DNA of 64,000 bases from Spizellomyces punctatus DAOM BR117 (GCF_000182565.1 NW_015971537.1:1337299-1401298), one strand, 5' to 3'; numbered from the stretch's first letter, positions 12,228 to 23,021 are shown. Notes: generated from the sequence alone by a model not told the origin. Translations and numbers: made by a program.

Positions 12228-13092
12228 ATGATGTCCCAACTCCGTCCCCCACCACAAACATTTTCTCGATCTCGAACTCCAGAACCTCATAGCCAGGGGT
12301 TTGCACGGAGGCGACCATCTGTTGCTCCCCGGGCGAGCGTCACCAGTAAAGCTAGCAGAGATGTAACTGTCGTGAACTTTAACGAGAAGCCTCGGGTGAA
12401 GGCTAGTAAGCGGCCGGGTGGACAAGACGTGGAAACAAAAGATGGGAAAAAGTTTCATTTAACGGATGAAGAATATGAGTACTATAAAGAGGTTGGAGCA
12501 TAATGATGCTGACCGTTATCATGCAGCTGAAAGTAGCGCCGAACGGGGGTTTTTAGGCCTTCAATCTATTTGATCGGGATGGAAGCGGTGCAATTGATCT
12601 TGAGGAACTGGGAGCGGTCATGTTGAGCATCGGACTACAACCCACACAGGAGGAGCTGTTGAACATGATTGAGAAAGTCGACGAAGGTACGTTTATAATT
12701 CAATGTAGCAGTACCGAGGCACGTTTTTCTGACATTAGGTTGTTCCTTTCAAGATCATACCGGAACGGGTACGGAAATCGTCTTCGATTAGATAATCTCC
12801 CATACTTAACCTTTCCCGCCAAATAGTGGAATTCGACGAATTCCTCCAAATGTCTCACGAATGGATGATCCAAGGTCGCCTTGAGACCACCGATCAAATT
12901 CGCGAGGCCTTTGACCTCATGGATATGGATGGTAATGGATATATATCCGCCGCAGATTTGGCACGTGTGCTGGAAGGATTGAACGAGGACAAGTCTGATG
13001 AGGAAATGCTGGATATGATTAAAGAGTTTGATTTAGATGGTGACGGGCAAGTCGGATTTGATGAGTTTATGGCATTAATCACCGAAAAGTAA
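12228..13092 (+). CDS. Four-EF-hand calcium sensor (centrin/calmodulin-like) with long N-terminal tail
   Basis: Calcium-binding protein of 224 residues. Exons are 12228-12491, 12557-12686, 12754-12768 and 12827-13092. About 82 residues of basic, Ser/Pro-rich tail precede the EF-hands. The four loops are DRDGSGAIDLEE, DEDHTGTVEFDE, DMDGNGYISAAD and DLDGDGQVGFDE. Loop 2 exists only if the 15-base exon 12754-12768 is included; otherwise that hand is collapsed. Loop 3 has Asp in place of Glu at position 12. Spacing and helices (EEYEYYKEAFNLF, QIREAFDLMD) resemble centrins and caltractins, which act at basal bodies, but the tail is unlike classic centrin and calmodulin-like is also possible. Its start is 233 bases from that of ABI, head to head. 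Confidence 0.88.
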
Positions 13093-13350
13093 AGAATTAG
13101 TAGCGTCCTTATCTTGCTGCAAAGATGTTGTATAAGCTCTCATAGTTTATTACCTGCAGACCTCTGCCCATCCAATTCACTTTCCACTAGACTTGCACCA
13201 GCAGTTATGTGCTATTAATAGCGACATGCCGCATTTCGACCATGAAAGTTGGTCCCGATATAACTAGCACAGCGCGCTGAGTCATTTACTCTTTTACATT
13301 TACTCTTTTTCTATATCACTCCTCGAATAATCCTTTCAATAATTTGACGT

Positions 13351-14319
13351 ATGGATACACTACCTACGGAACTCGTCACTGACGTCCTCATCTATCTCGC
13401 TATCCCAGTCCTCTGGCGTCTCCGCCGAGTCTCACGAGCATGGAAGGAAAGTACAGAAATTGCACTTGCAACCCGTTTGCGAACGCTTTACGGCATCGAC
13501 CCGTCCAGCGCTCGCCCGAAACCATTGGACACCCTTATCATCCTTGACACTGCCATTCTCCTCACAAGTGGAACACATCCCGCCTCAAATCACAGAATCA
13601 CTTATCCAGTGTTTGGAAGACCGGTCGTAAGTTGCAACAGCATGGAATTAGCGGTTCGATCAGTGGACCTTGACCGCAAATGTGTGGAGTTGATCCCAGT
13701 TGAGTCACCTGTGGTGAACCTAGTCCGTGATGTTGCACTGGGGAGATACGAATGGTGTGCAAAAGGTGCTGTACGATCCGGGGGTAAAGAAAGGACGTCC
13801 AGTCAAGATGTGGTGATCCAGTCTCATCCTTTCACACTCGTCGCACCCGACATGGACCTCCGAAACGAGATACAAGACAATTCCAATCCATCCGCCACTT
13901 CAACCTTGTCAAATTACGAATTCCAGCTCATCTATTCTGCAATCGACACAACGGCCGAGTCGATAGCATCGTCCGTCACCACCTTATCACTTCGCATTCA
14001 TTCCCTTATAATTTCCTACACATATCTCTTTTACCTCCTTTCTCCTCATCCACCAGATCCAGCAACTCGAATATCCATCTTCCCACCAGACCGTGTCAGA
14101 CTCCTCCAAAACGCATCTGCAATGGCAGGACTGACGTGGCATCACAAGTATTACACATTCGACATTGTGCTGCACTGGTTGGCATCGGAAGATGGGTCGG
14201 AAGCCGACGTGGATCCCGTTGCTGTCGTAGAGTATTTAATGGAGTATGAGAAAGTGATGGAGAATAGGCGGCAGAGAGTTGTGAAAAATCGGGGGAGGTT
14301 TTTAAGAGTCCCGTCGTGA
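13351..14319 (+). CDS. F-box protein
   Basis: Single-exon gene of 322 residues. Residues 1-40 form a short F-box: LPTELVTDVLIYLAIPVLWRLRRVSRAWKE, with the usual L-P start and the Trp near the end. F-box proteins bind Skp1 and bring substrates to SCF ubiquitin ligases. The rest has no repeat domain I recognise (no WD40, LRR or Kelch), so the substrate is unknown. A helical segment near 13980-14040 is rich in hydrophobic residues. The intronless structure contrasts with most neighbours. Confidence 0.7.
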   Translation: MDTLPTELVTDVLIYLAIPVLWRLRRVSRAWKESTEIALATRLRTLYGIDPSSARPKPLDTLIILDTAILLTSGTHPASNHRITYPVFGRPVVSCNSMELAVRSVDLDRKCVELIPVESPVVNLVRDVALGRYEWCAKGAVRSGGKERTSSQDVVIQSHPFTLVAPDMDLRNEIQDNSNPSATSTLSNYEFQLIYSAIDTTAESIASSVTTLSLRIHSLIISYTYLFYLLSPHPPDPATRISIFPPDRVRLLQNASAMAGLTWHHKYYTFDIVLHWLASEDGSEADVDPVAVVEYLMEYEKVMENRRQRVVKNRGRFLRVPS

Positions 14320-15791
14320 TGTAGAGTGTAGAGTGCAGGTAGGGCTTTGTAATTTATAGTGCCGTTGTATATAGTTTTCAAGTAGGTAGTGATTTAAATA
14401 GATGGTGGGAAAGGAACTGTTGGATTGAATAGTTCATGCTAGAGGCCACAAAATCATATTGGATAGATGCTCTCTTACTCATCCAAACACCGTACTTACA
14501 CATACGCACGGTGTCCCTACAGCAAACCTGAGGTGCAGGAAGACCAAGTGCAATTGTGGTCAACCTGAGGGTGCTCGAGCCCAAGATCCACAAGGTGATC
14601 GACAGTAGGTAGTTTGCAATGGTGCAAAACTCCATATGTAACATGCAATCCAGAAGGAAATCATGCCCTACTCGTACCTACTGTTACTACAAAGTGGTTA
14701 CTCGAAACTTTGCCCTTCCCAGATCTTGCACTACGTAAGAAGCAAAGTGTTCTGGTATTTCCACAAGGGGTTGGGAGAATAATTCTACTTTCGGCAGCGT
14801 TAGCTTGAAGCATTGCATTGGGTCGAGACTCAGTTCTATGTTGCATGTTGCTTCCTTTTACAATAACAAATGCGGGCCTCGAAAATTGGGTACTTTAGAT
14901 CTGCACCTAAATACAAATACTTTCCAAAGGGTTTCCCGTTGCCATCCCAAACGACTAACGTTCACATTTCCCATCTCATGGGACCAGATCTGGGCCTGGA
15001 GCCTCAGAGAACAGCCAACACTAACACGAATTAACAGAACCGATTCTCGCGCAAATGGCCGTAGTTACAAAAAAGCAAAACCCAATGCTGGGATGGCTAT
15101 TACGAAATCGTACGGCGTAATTCAGCACATTATCAACTCCATAAATTCTACAACTAGATCCAACGGGGCTCGTCCAAATCTAAAGCGACAGTAAAATATT
15201 GCAGAGGAGGCCGAGAGACCTACTGCCGTGATGCCCACTGCAGCTCTAAACGAATAATTGAATAAAATCAACCAAAAGAGGCTGGCCTTTGACATGGGAT
15301 GGCAAACGAGGAGAGATGAAATGGCCACCAAAGCTGACCTTATAATAGTACGTTGAGCTGAACGACATTTGATCTCTTTAAGGCATAAGTTGGAGTTTAA
15401 TGCCTAATTGATCAAATGATATCTGGACTTTTGGAAAGCATATGGCTGCGGTTGACGATGCCAAGGGGATGTAGGACTCAAAAGGTGACAGTCCAATCAT
15501 TGTGCGAACCAATCACTGTTCAGCTATTTAACTCCTCGTTTAAGGTGTCGCTCAATATTGAAGGTAAATAATTTGATTAACATAGATATTCTCAACTGAG
15601 AACAGGATAATTGCCAGTGTAGGTTAGCAAACTATGGAAAATCCAGACAAGGATGGTGACGAGGATTAAAGGTCTCGCCACGAACAGGGTTCGCTTGAAA
15701 TTGAGAGTAGCAAAGATCAATAACAATGGTCAGCTTCAGTCAACCAACTCGATATCGGCTGTTGATTTATTATACAGCATTCGAGTACGAC
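14320..15791. other. Long intergenic region with no supported gene
   Basis: About 1.47 kb between the convergent F-box and Swc5 genes, the longest gap in the window. Only short frames occur. One on the minus strand (about 15122-15331) encodes a hydrophobic stretch of about 56 residues from an internal ATG, with a TATAA-like sequence upstream, but there is no homology to support it. I found no tRNA or repeat. A non-coding transcript is possible but unproven. Confidence 0.5.
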
Positions 15792-16679
15792 CTATCGCCT
15801 CCCAGATCTTGATTTCTTCATACTTTTGACCAATTCCGCCTGCCTCTCGTCTGTCCGATTCAAAAACGCAACCTTTTCGAGGTACCCATCTTTTCTGTGG
15901 TGCTCCAAAGAATGGGCATCTCCCGCTTCTTCCACATGTCGCTTCCAATCCATTTTGCTTTTTTCGAGGACCGTGAGTCGTGCAGCGTCTGCCAGGCCGT
16001 ATTTAGCCGCCAGAGCTAGAAGATTGGATTTTCGTCGACGGGGGGCGTTGCGGCTGGGTTGCGTGGGCTCGGGGAGGGTTGAATCTGGTGTTGCGGTGGT
16101 GGATGATTGTTGCTGTTGTTGCTGATGATGCGGATTTGGCTGATTTGGCGGCGGGATTTGGGAGGATTTAATGGTCTCGTCAGGTTTTTGAGCAGGTGCT
16201 TCTATCACGCTAACAAGTAATGCTTTGCCTTCGTCTTTCACCTGCGTATGAACCGCAATTAATACACTGCTGGTTGGTATCTGGATACCATACGCATTTG
16301 CACCTTTCTGCCACCACCAGACGCGTTCATTTCAGCCCATAACGCTTCGATACGGCTCCTCCTCTCAGCCAACTTGCCGTTCGACTGCTGATCAAGCTCG
16401 TCGTCGGCAACACCTATTGGTTACTCCATTATCAGCTCCGTTGTATCCCGCCCTGTACATGAGCCTACACCCTCATACTTACGTACTTTCGGTGCCTCGG
16501 GCCCGTTTTGCCTCCCTTAACGTGTCCTTGCCACGCCGTTTCCCGGCCACATTGAACGCCGCCTCTTCTTCGGAAGAACTCTCGGCTTCTGATTCTGAGG
16601 CATCTGCTTCTTGCGTAGGGATAAAGTCTTCGTCGTCCGAATCGGAGGAAAGATCTTGAGCTGTGATTGTGGTCGCCAT
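15792..16679 (-). CDS. SWC5: SWR1 complex subunit Swc5 (BCNT/CFDP1 family)
   Basis: Subunit of the SWR1 chromatin remodeller that exchanges H2A for H2A.Z. Exons are 16487-16679, 16304-16413 and 15792-16241, giving 250 residues with consistent phases. The N-terminus is highly acidic (SDSDDEDFIP, SESEAESSSEEEAA). The middle has RRSRIEALWAEM, the conserved Swc5 RI-LW motif. The C-terminal BCNT domain is clear: TVLEKSKMDWKRHVEE, then HRKDGYLEKVAFLNRTDERQ. A poly-Gln run (about 16100-16125) and a Ser/Pro linker precede the BCNT domain. The start is the first ATG of the acidic exon. Confidence 0.92.
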
Positions 16680-17291
16680 TCTTAAGGTGTTGGAACTCAT
16701 GAGAAGGCACTCGCTCACTTGCAAATCCACAATAGCATTCGATCCGACTTGAATGCTCATATGGCTCCGAAATTGACCCGGTCAGAATGACTCGTGTCGC
16801 ATATATCTCAACCATCTTTGCGAGCAGAACGATAATGCATTGACTGGAAAATGAACTCTGTCATGAGAATAAGCATTGGTTAATCGATTGATTAGTTGAG
16901 ATGAGTTGCTACGACTCGTTTGACGTGCCAGATCACCAAGCTGTCATTGAAGAGATATATTCATCGCTCCAAAACTCGATGCAGATGATGATCTTTTTCA
17001 TTCTATATCTTTCCATCGTCAAGACAAATATCTTGCGCATGTGGATTACTCTTGCATGTGGTTTGCGCCCTCAAACTCACTCCCCAAAAACACTCGAGTG
17101 CACAGCCACGCACACTTTCAAGTTAACGCTTACGTCATGATCACATTCGTTTCGATCACACTTCCCTCCCGCGGTTTGTCATTCCACCAGCTGGCTTTCT
17201 AACCCACAAAGCCCTTCTCCCCGCATCGGCCCCACAAAAGGCGAAACTAAAAAGAAGAAGACTTAACAGAGAAGCCAAAAGAAGGAGGCTT

Positions 17292-17304
17292 GAAAGTTTG
17301 GGAA
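17292..17304. promoter_or_regulatory. Putative heat-shock element
   Basis: GAA-AG-TTT-GG-GAA: three alternating 5-bp heat-shock units with one mismatch (TTT for TTC), about 230 bases upstream of the small-HSP start codon. Hsf1 binding is inferred from the pattern and the gene's identity only. Confidence 0.4.
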
Positions 17305-17421
17305 CAAAAAGAAAATGACGAAATGATTCAAACAAGTGTTGTCATCAGATGGTGATGAGTGCTGGTTACTCGCAGTGACATCACCCCTTTATGAATTTAA
17401 AGACTTGAATTTCACGGACGC

Positions 17422-17428
17422 TATAAAA
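17422..17428 (+). promoter_or_regulatory. TATA box of the small-HSP gene
   Basis: TATAAAA about 98 bases upstream of the start codon at 17520, followed by a CT- and CA-rich stretch typical of a fungal transcription start region. Confidence 0.6.
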
Positions 17429-17519
17429 ACTCGAAACGTACTCGAGACTTTTCTTTTGTAAAACTCACATCCCATCTCACTACTATCCCATCAAAAAACT
17501 ACCACATACCTACAAGAAA

Positions 17520-18594
17520 ATGCACACAAAAGCCCTTGTTTACACTTTGGCAGCGGCAGGATGCGTCCTCTCCTCGCTTCCTTCGTCGGATGCATTCTGG
17601 TTGATCCCTGGATCAAGCAGGAGGAGTGATGGCATCGTCGACACGGGAAGGTCAATCGTTGGAGACGCACGAGAAAAGGTCGGAAACCTTGTACCTGGAG
17701 CTGAGGAATCGCCTTTGTAAGTAGCTTTGCCTGTGTGTGTGCTTATCATATAACGGTACACTGACAGGTGTGGAATACAGAGCCGATCTCCTACGAGCCC
17801 TTGAAGAAGTTACAACAGATGTTGGAGCAACAGCCTCTCTTGCCAAGAGCGCTCTCCTTCGAGGAATGTACCTCCGCCAAAACGACAATGAATACCTCCT
17901 TGCAATGGACGTTCCCGGTCTACACACAAACGAGCTCGTGGTGACGGCGGACCGGGGCACACTCAAGATCAAGGGCGAGCATAAATGCAAGAACATTGCA
18001 GGAACAGAGAAACCCGATCCCCTCTGCATTGAGCGCTACTACGACGCGGCCTTCACATTCCCAAGTGACGCGGATGAGGAACATGCTCAAGCGCATCTGG
18101 ACGCCGGCGTCGCATATGTAAAGGTTCCCAAACTCAAGGGTGAGAAACGCGGGATTGGCCGAGTGCTAAAGTTGACGGAAGATGCCGCTGAATGGGTATA
18201 TGAAGAATCTGGCGCCAAGAAGGTCATTGACAAAACCAAGGAGGCGTATGAAGCTGTCAAAGAAGGAGTTGTCAAGGGCTCCACACAAGCAACAGAAACA
18301 ATCAAGAATGCCGCCGCAGGTGCAACAGACGTAGTGAAGAACGCTGCCAACAGTGCCAATCAAGCTGCGAACGAGGCCGCGAACCAAGCTGCTGAGGCTG
18401 CCAATGCCGCCAAGGAGACTGTCAAGAATACCGCTGCGCAAGCTACAGACCGTGTCAAGGGAGTAAAAGAAACACCTGTCGTTGAGGACAACCGAGGTTT
18501 CGTCGAGCGTGTGAAGGAATCTATCAAGGAGCGGGTCGTGGGTAGAGGTAGTGCCGAAGGGCAGGTACCTGTTGAGCGCAAGGATGAATTGTAA
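17520..18594 (+). CDS. ER-targeted HSP20-domain protein with LEA-like tail and KDEL
   Basis: Exons 17520-17716 and 17781-18594 give 336 residues. Residues 1-25 form a signal peptide (basic start, a TLAAAGCVLSS core, SSDAF). Residues about 80-170 form an HSP20/alpha-crystallin domain: NEYLLAMDVPGLHTNEL, LKIKGEH, RYYDAAFTFP and GVAYVKVPKL. Residues about 190-310 are an alanine-rich amphipathic stretch of 11-mer-like units (KNAAAGATDVVKNAANSA), like group 3 LEA proteins. The protein ends in KDEL, the classic ER-retrieval signal. Together these suggest a lumenal holdase for stress or desiccation. The intron acceptor at 17780 is chosen over an earlier AG (17767) because only it keeps frame. A TATA box and a heat-shock-like element lie upstream. 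Confidence 0.85.
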
Positions 18595-18836
18595 AGTCCC
18601 TTTATGATTGCTCGGTGATGCAGATGCATTTTATATAGTCTAGTTTGAAGCCGTTTACTCTTTTTTTGCTGTCACCTATATTGTACATGCCCGCAAACTC
18701 TTTTGTTCCAACATTTAAATGTTTGCAAAGAAAAGAGCCCAGCTCTGTTTTCAACTTGATACAAATCTAATTACAATGCAAGCACAAATATCCCGTCTCA
18801 GTGGCGAAACTTTCTGTTTTATTGCGAACTTTCTTA

Positions 18837-20122
18837 TCACTTCGAACCTCTGGATGAGGTTCTTGTGTAGGGCCCCTCCACAGCTCCGTCATCATATGCT
18901 GAATCTGCTCTTTTGTGCTTTACGTACGGTTCCCACTCGCCACTACCAGAACCGCCTTTCACTGTCACTAGCACATCTTTCAAACGACCAGCTGACGTCG
19001 ATGCTGCAGTTGGCAGGGAGGAGGGCGGCGTAAATGAAGCTAATTTGTACACCCGATAAGTCGTAGACTTTGACTTTTTCTCGCTATGGTACGTGCTATC
19101 CACCCCGGTATTTTCTGCTGCTGAAGCCGCAGTTGGTAGGCTAGAGGCAGATACTTTGAACTCCCCATAAATTGTGCCGCCCCTCTTTTTCAAGGCCATC
19201 TCCCCCTGCTCCCTCATCTTCTGCCTCTCGCGCTCCATCTCTCGAGTTGCCTCCATTCTCCTTTGCGCACATCTCAGCTTTACAACACTGGGAGGCCTCA
19301 GAGCTCCGGCGTCCCATTGTCTCTCCGATCGGCCTCGTTTCGGAAGAGGTGGCTTGAATAGTTTTGTATGAGAAGGCAGGAATGGTAGCGGCCGTGGAGA
19401 TCTGATGAGATTCTTCATGTCGCATAGCCATGGCGGAAGACGAGGTCCTCGTGGACGCTTGGTAGGCGCTGGTACTAGGATAAAGTCGGGCAGAAAGCTC
19501 CTTGGAATGTGTTTGGACACGGAATTGTTTGGAATGGGATCAGATACGGCCAATAATACTGGCTGTAATTCGACAGGTTCAAGGGCGGTGTCCCTGTCCT
19601 CTTTCTCGGCCGGCGAGAGAGGAAAAAACACGGATCGTGATGCAAAGTCTGCTAATGATGGTGCAATAATGTGGTTTTTTGACATAAAGTCTATGGGGTC
19701 TTCAATAGATATCTGTAAACGAGAACGATGAAAAAAAAGGAATAAACGATGATATGAAGGGGGGGCCAAGTGAGGCGTCCGAACCTTTATAGGTTGCCGT
19801 TCAACATTTACGAAAACATTTTTCTTTTGACTAATTTCCCAATCAGCCTCCGCAATTTCATCGAGTGCTGCAGAGGAACACAAATACACACATTGCATAC
19901 TTCTGGCAGCGACAAGAACGCCGTCGACCTTTCGCCTGTTCGGCTTCCGAACCTTTTCACTTTTTGGGCTTTTTGACTTCTACTTGTTTCTACATTTGCG
20001 TCTGTGTAGTCAAAAGCTTGATATCCACCATGGCTTGCATTGGGCCTACGGCGTAAGAAAACTGTGCCGTGTGGTAAAGTCACGGTGACACCGCCAAAGA
20101 TTTGGGGATGAAATGTCGCCAT
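18837..20122 (-). CDS. Uncharacterised basic protein
   Basis: I do not recognise this gene. The first exon starts at 20122 (MATFHPQIFGGVTVTLPHGT). A middle exon at about 19790-19870 encodes DEIAEADWEISQKKNVF, and a long last exon (from about 19713) runs to the stop at 18837. The last exon is hydrophilic with a helical, Arg/Glu-rich segment (ATREMERERQKMREQGEMAL, about 19190-19260), and then SSLPTAAS repeated twice near the C-terminus. The 97-base intron before SIEDPIDFM has good sites; the donor ending exon 1 is ambiguous. No signal peptide or membrane segment. Its start is only 56 bases from that of the tyrosine phosphatase on the other strand. Confidence 0.6.
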
Positions 20123-20178
20123 TGCAGCGATATCTCACTTTTTGAAACTCGGCATCCCACAAACCGAGCTGCACGAAC

Positions 20179-20926
20179 ATGGCAAAGGGCGAGTCAACCC
20201 GCGAAAAGCCTTCTGTGCTGTTCGTCTGCCTAGGTAAGTCTGATACAAGTTGGAGGCGCTTGCCGTGGCAGAGTCTTTTAACGCCGCCAGTTAGGCAACA
20301 TTTGCCGGAGTCCAATGGCGGAAGCCGTGTTCAAACATGTTGTAAAGGAAAAAGGTCTCGAAGAAAGGTTTGGTGCGATAAATAGTGCAGGCACAGCTGG
20401 ATATCACGTACGCACAGTCTTGCGCTTTTCATGTCTGTTTATCTTTTCGTTCTCACTTTTGCTCTGTAGGTAGGGGAAAAGCCAGACCCACGCTCGACTG
20501 CTACCTGCGTCAACCATGGTGTGCCAGTTCATCATTTTGCGCAGCAAGTGTCAAAGAACCATTTCAGAGACTTTGACTGGATCCTTTGCATGGATGAGGT
20601 GCGTGCGACGATTCGGCCGTTAAATCGTGGTCGTACCTAGACTCACAACTGGATCGTAGAGCAATCTGGCGGATTTGAAGAGGAAACAACCTCCAGGGTC
20701 TACCTCGAAAGGTTCGTCTGTTTTCATATCCCCACATCTCTCCATTCCTACCGATCGACTAACGGATGACTCTCATTCTGCAGTCCAGTTGTTTGGCGAT
20801 TTTGATCCTAAAGGCGACAAGATCATCAAAGACCCCTATTACGGTGGGATAGACGGCTTTGAATACAACTACAAGCAGGTCGTGAGATGTTCCGAAGGAT
20901 TTTTGAAGCATCTGGAAATGATCTAG
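20179..20926 (+). CDS. Low-molecular-weight protein tyrosine phosphatase
   Basis: Cytosolic LMW-PTP (yeast Ltp1, human ACP1 family). The active-site loop VLFVCLGNICRSPMAEAVF is split by an intron inside the Gly codon after CL, with the nucleophilic Cys and the Arg of CX5R present. Later exons give FGAINSAGTAGYH, DPRSTATCVNHGV, FDWILCMDE and SNLADLKRKQPPGS. The last exon has the general-acid Asp in KDPYYGG and a family-like C-terminus (YNYKQVVRCSEGFLKHL). Five exons, about 165 residues, normal for the family with a short N-terminal extension. Junctions were checked for frame. Confidence 0.92.
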
Positions 20927-21485
20927 AGGCCATGGCTATTATTTATTGCGGGTTGAAGAGCTGCTCGCTTGCCGTGGTGTAGAGAGGAGATGGAAGATTG
21001 TTGCGGACCTATTTGGAGTTTAGATGTGACATTCATTATTTATATGTCAAATATGGGGTTTGGTGAAGAAGAAAAAATGGAAATGTATATAGAACTATTC
21101 CATCGTATCTAAAAATGACGAGCTTTAATGTCGCGATATGGCATGCTCATTGCTCCCAAGCGTCCTCTGGAAACAAACTCACCGGACAAGCACCTCAACA
21201 TCTCACGAACACTCTCCAATATTTGACTCCAATCGCCGATCCAAAATGCGGAAACCACATGTTCGTCATAAACAAGATTTACCAGGATAGATCCCAACTC
21301 TGACCCCTCACATGCGTCACACCCTTAACTATCGAACAGTGGATGTCTAGACCCAAACAAAATAATGATATCAATTCCCCACATGACGCAACATGCTTGT
21401 CGAAAGACATAAAAACAGGGCTTGTGCTCCACATCGACCAGCAGCCACAGCCAGATTCACATATCTTTTAATCTGTTAATTAACA
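20927..21485. other. Intergenic region upstream of the tau-like gene
   Basis: About 560 bases between two plus-strand genes. It should hold the phosphatase 3' end and the tau-like promoter. I see nothing conserved and no clear TATA box. Confidence 0.4.
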
Positions 21486-22902
21486 ATGCCCATCTCAAGC
21501 CAAACTTCCCGCCCTGTCCCCTCCACAACGCTCTCCACAACGCCCCGGAGACGCTCGTTAACACCCTTCCCCGGCCTTCCACCTGTCAACGTCTTGGGGG
21601 CCGAAACGACGCGGAACGAGGTGGCACATCCAGACGTTGGGAATGTGACGGTGGTACTTGTCGGCAGTCGAGTTGGATCTTTGGTGAGTAATTACTTTCC
21701 TTGAATATTATTTATATTGGCGAACTGATATCGAAAATGCCGTTGTGGGTAGGAAAATATAACGTGGAAACCTCCAGGAGGTAAGATATCCAAATCAACC
21801 GAATTCCTGCATCTTTCCCGACCAAGATATTCAATGGGCAAACGGTAAAAATAACAGGAGACAAGAAAATCTTTCACCAACGACTGAATTTCAAACAAAA
21901 GGCCAGCAGTCGGGTTGGGTCTTTGGAGGTGCGTACGAGTCTCCACAGTTTCAATACATCACTGGAGATCGGGCTGATGAAAGTTGGTGCTTGCTTTAGA
22001 ATCTTTATTGGTCGGCACCAGGGTAAGGTTATGCATTGCGAATCCTTCTATCCCCAACTCAATGAATCCTCACCGTCCAAATCTTGCAAAGACATAAACA
22101 AAAAATCCCAACAAACGATCTAAGCTTCATCCAAAACGCTCGATCCAAAGTCGGCTCGCTGGATAATATTCATTATACCCCACGAGCCAGTCAAACTCTC
22201 AAGGGACGACAGAGATCTGCGAGTTTAGAATCAAAGAGTCGGGAAAAAGTTTTGTTTTATAGTCCATCTTTTGAGGTATCTCTACCATGTTATCATGTTC
22301 GGGTAGATGAACATACTCATCATCCGCTTCCGCAACAGAGCCTTCCCCGCACACACACGCCGACTAAACCGATCAATAAAAACGTCCACTCAAAGATTGG
22401 TAGCTTGGATAACATTCATCACAAGCCGGGCGGCGGGAAGGTCAAGATCATAAATGAAAAAATTCCGGTGGGAAAGTTCAAAAAGGTGGACTCCAGGGTT
22501 GGAAGTTTGGAGGTTAGGCCCCCTTTGACACCATTTTTTTTTACTTGCTTTATTGGCTTGAACGCTCACTGAGTCGTAGAATATTCGGCATGTGCCTGGT
22601 GGTGGAGATGTTCAGGTACGGCTGTGTTCCTGCTCTTCTGCATGCCACTCCTAACACTCTGTCCTGGGCACAAAACCTTTGAAATATGACAGATCATCAA
22701 CTTGCCTCTACATCTTCACCCTCAATCCAAAGTGGGGAGTCTCGATAACATCCACCACGAGCCTTTAGGTGGTCATGTAGTCATTGGTACGTGCAAAGCC
22801 AGCATATGAGTCGCGCAAAGCCGCAGTCTAATGCTGTCACCAGTGAACGAGCCCATCGTGTACAAGACAAAGGGGGAACTTGCTAGGGCTGCGCGCGGTT
22901 GA
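21486..22902 (+). CDS. Tau/MAP2/MAP4-like microtubule-binding repeat protein
   Basis: Nine exons (21486-21683, 21753-21780, 21858-21928, 22000-22022, 22092-22275, 22339-22512, 22580-22615, 22693-22786, 22844-22902) give 288 residues, every junction in phase. After about 55 Ser/Pro/Thr-rich residues come six repeats of the tau type: [80 protein letters not shown] and [16 protein letters not shown]. Inter-repeat linkers also look like tau ([33 protein letters not shown]). In animals such repeats bind and stabilise microtubules. Repeat 3 has lost PGGG and is followed by a longer Ser/Arg linker. The C-terminus is short and basic. Microtubule binding here is inferred from the repeats. Confidence 0.85.
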
Positions 22903-23021
22903 CGCTTGTGGCGAGCAAAGATATCGCTGTTTTCATGTCTGTCCATGCACGGCTACATTTCAAAACGTACTAAAGAACGAATCTGTTGTCTATGTGTAAT
23001 TTACATAAATATGTGTAGAAA

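Larger units (their letters stand above)
16680..17519. other. Divergent upstream region of Swc5 and the small-HSP gene
   Basis: About 840 bases with no convincing reading frame. It holds a TATA box and a heat-shock-element-like sequence close to the small-HSP gene. It is much longer than most other divergent promoters in the window, fitting an inducible gene. Confidence 0.5.

Noticed and set aside
12687-12826. Degenerate second EF-hand from a single intron
   Set aside because: A 15-base exon inside that intron restores a perfect loop and frame.
15122-15331. Small hydrophobic minus-strand frame as a gene
   Set aside because: The full frame begins with TTG; only a 56-residue stretch from an internal ATG remains, with no homology.
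18087-18629. Minus-strand frames of 90 codons across the HSP20-LEA exon
   Set aside because: Antisense to an Ala-rich repeat region; no conserved protein features.
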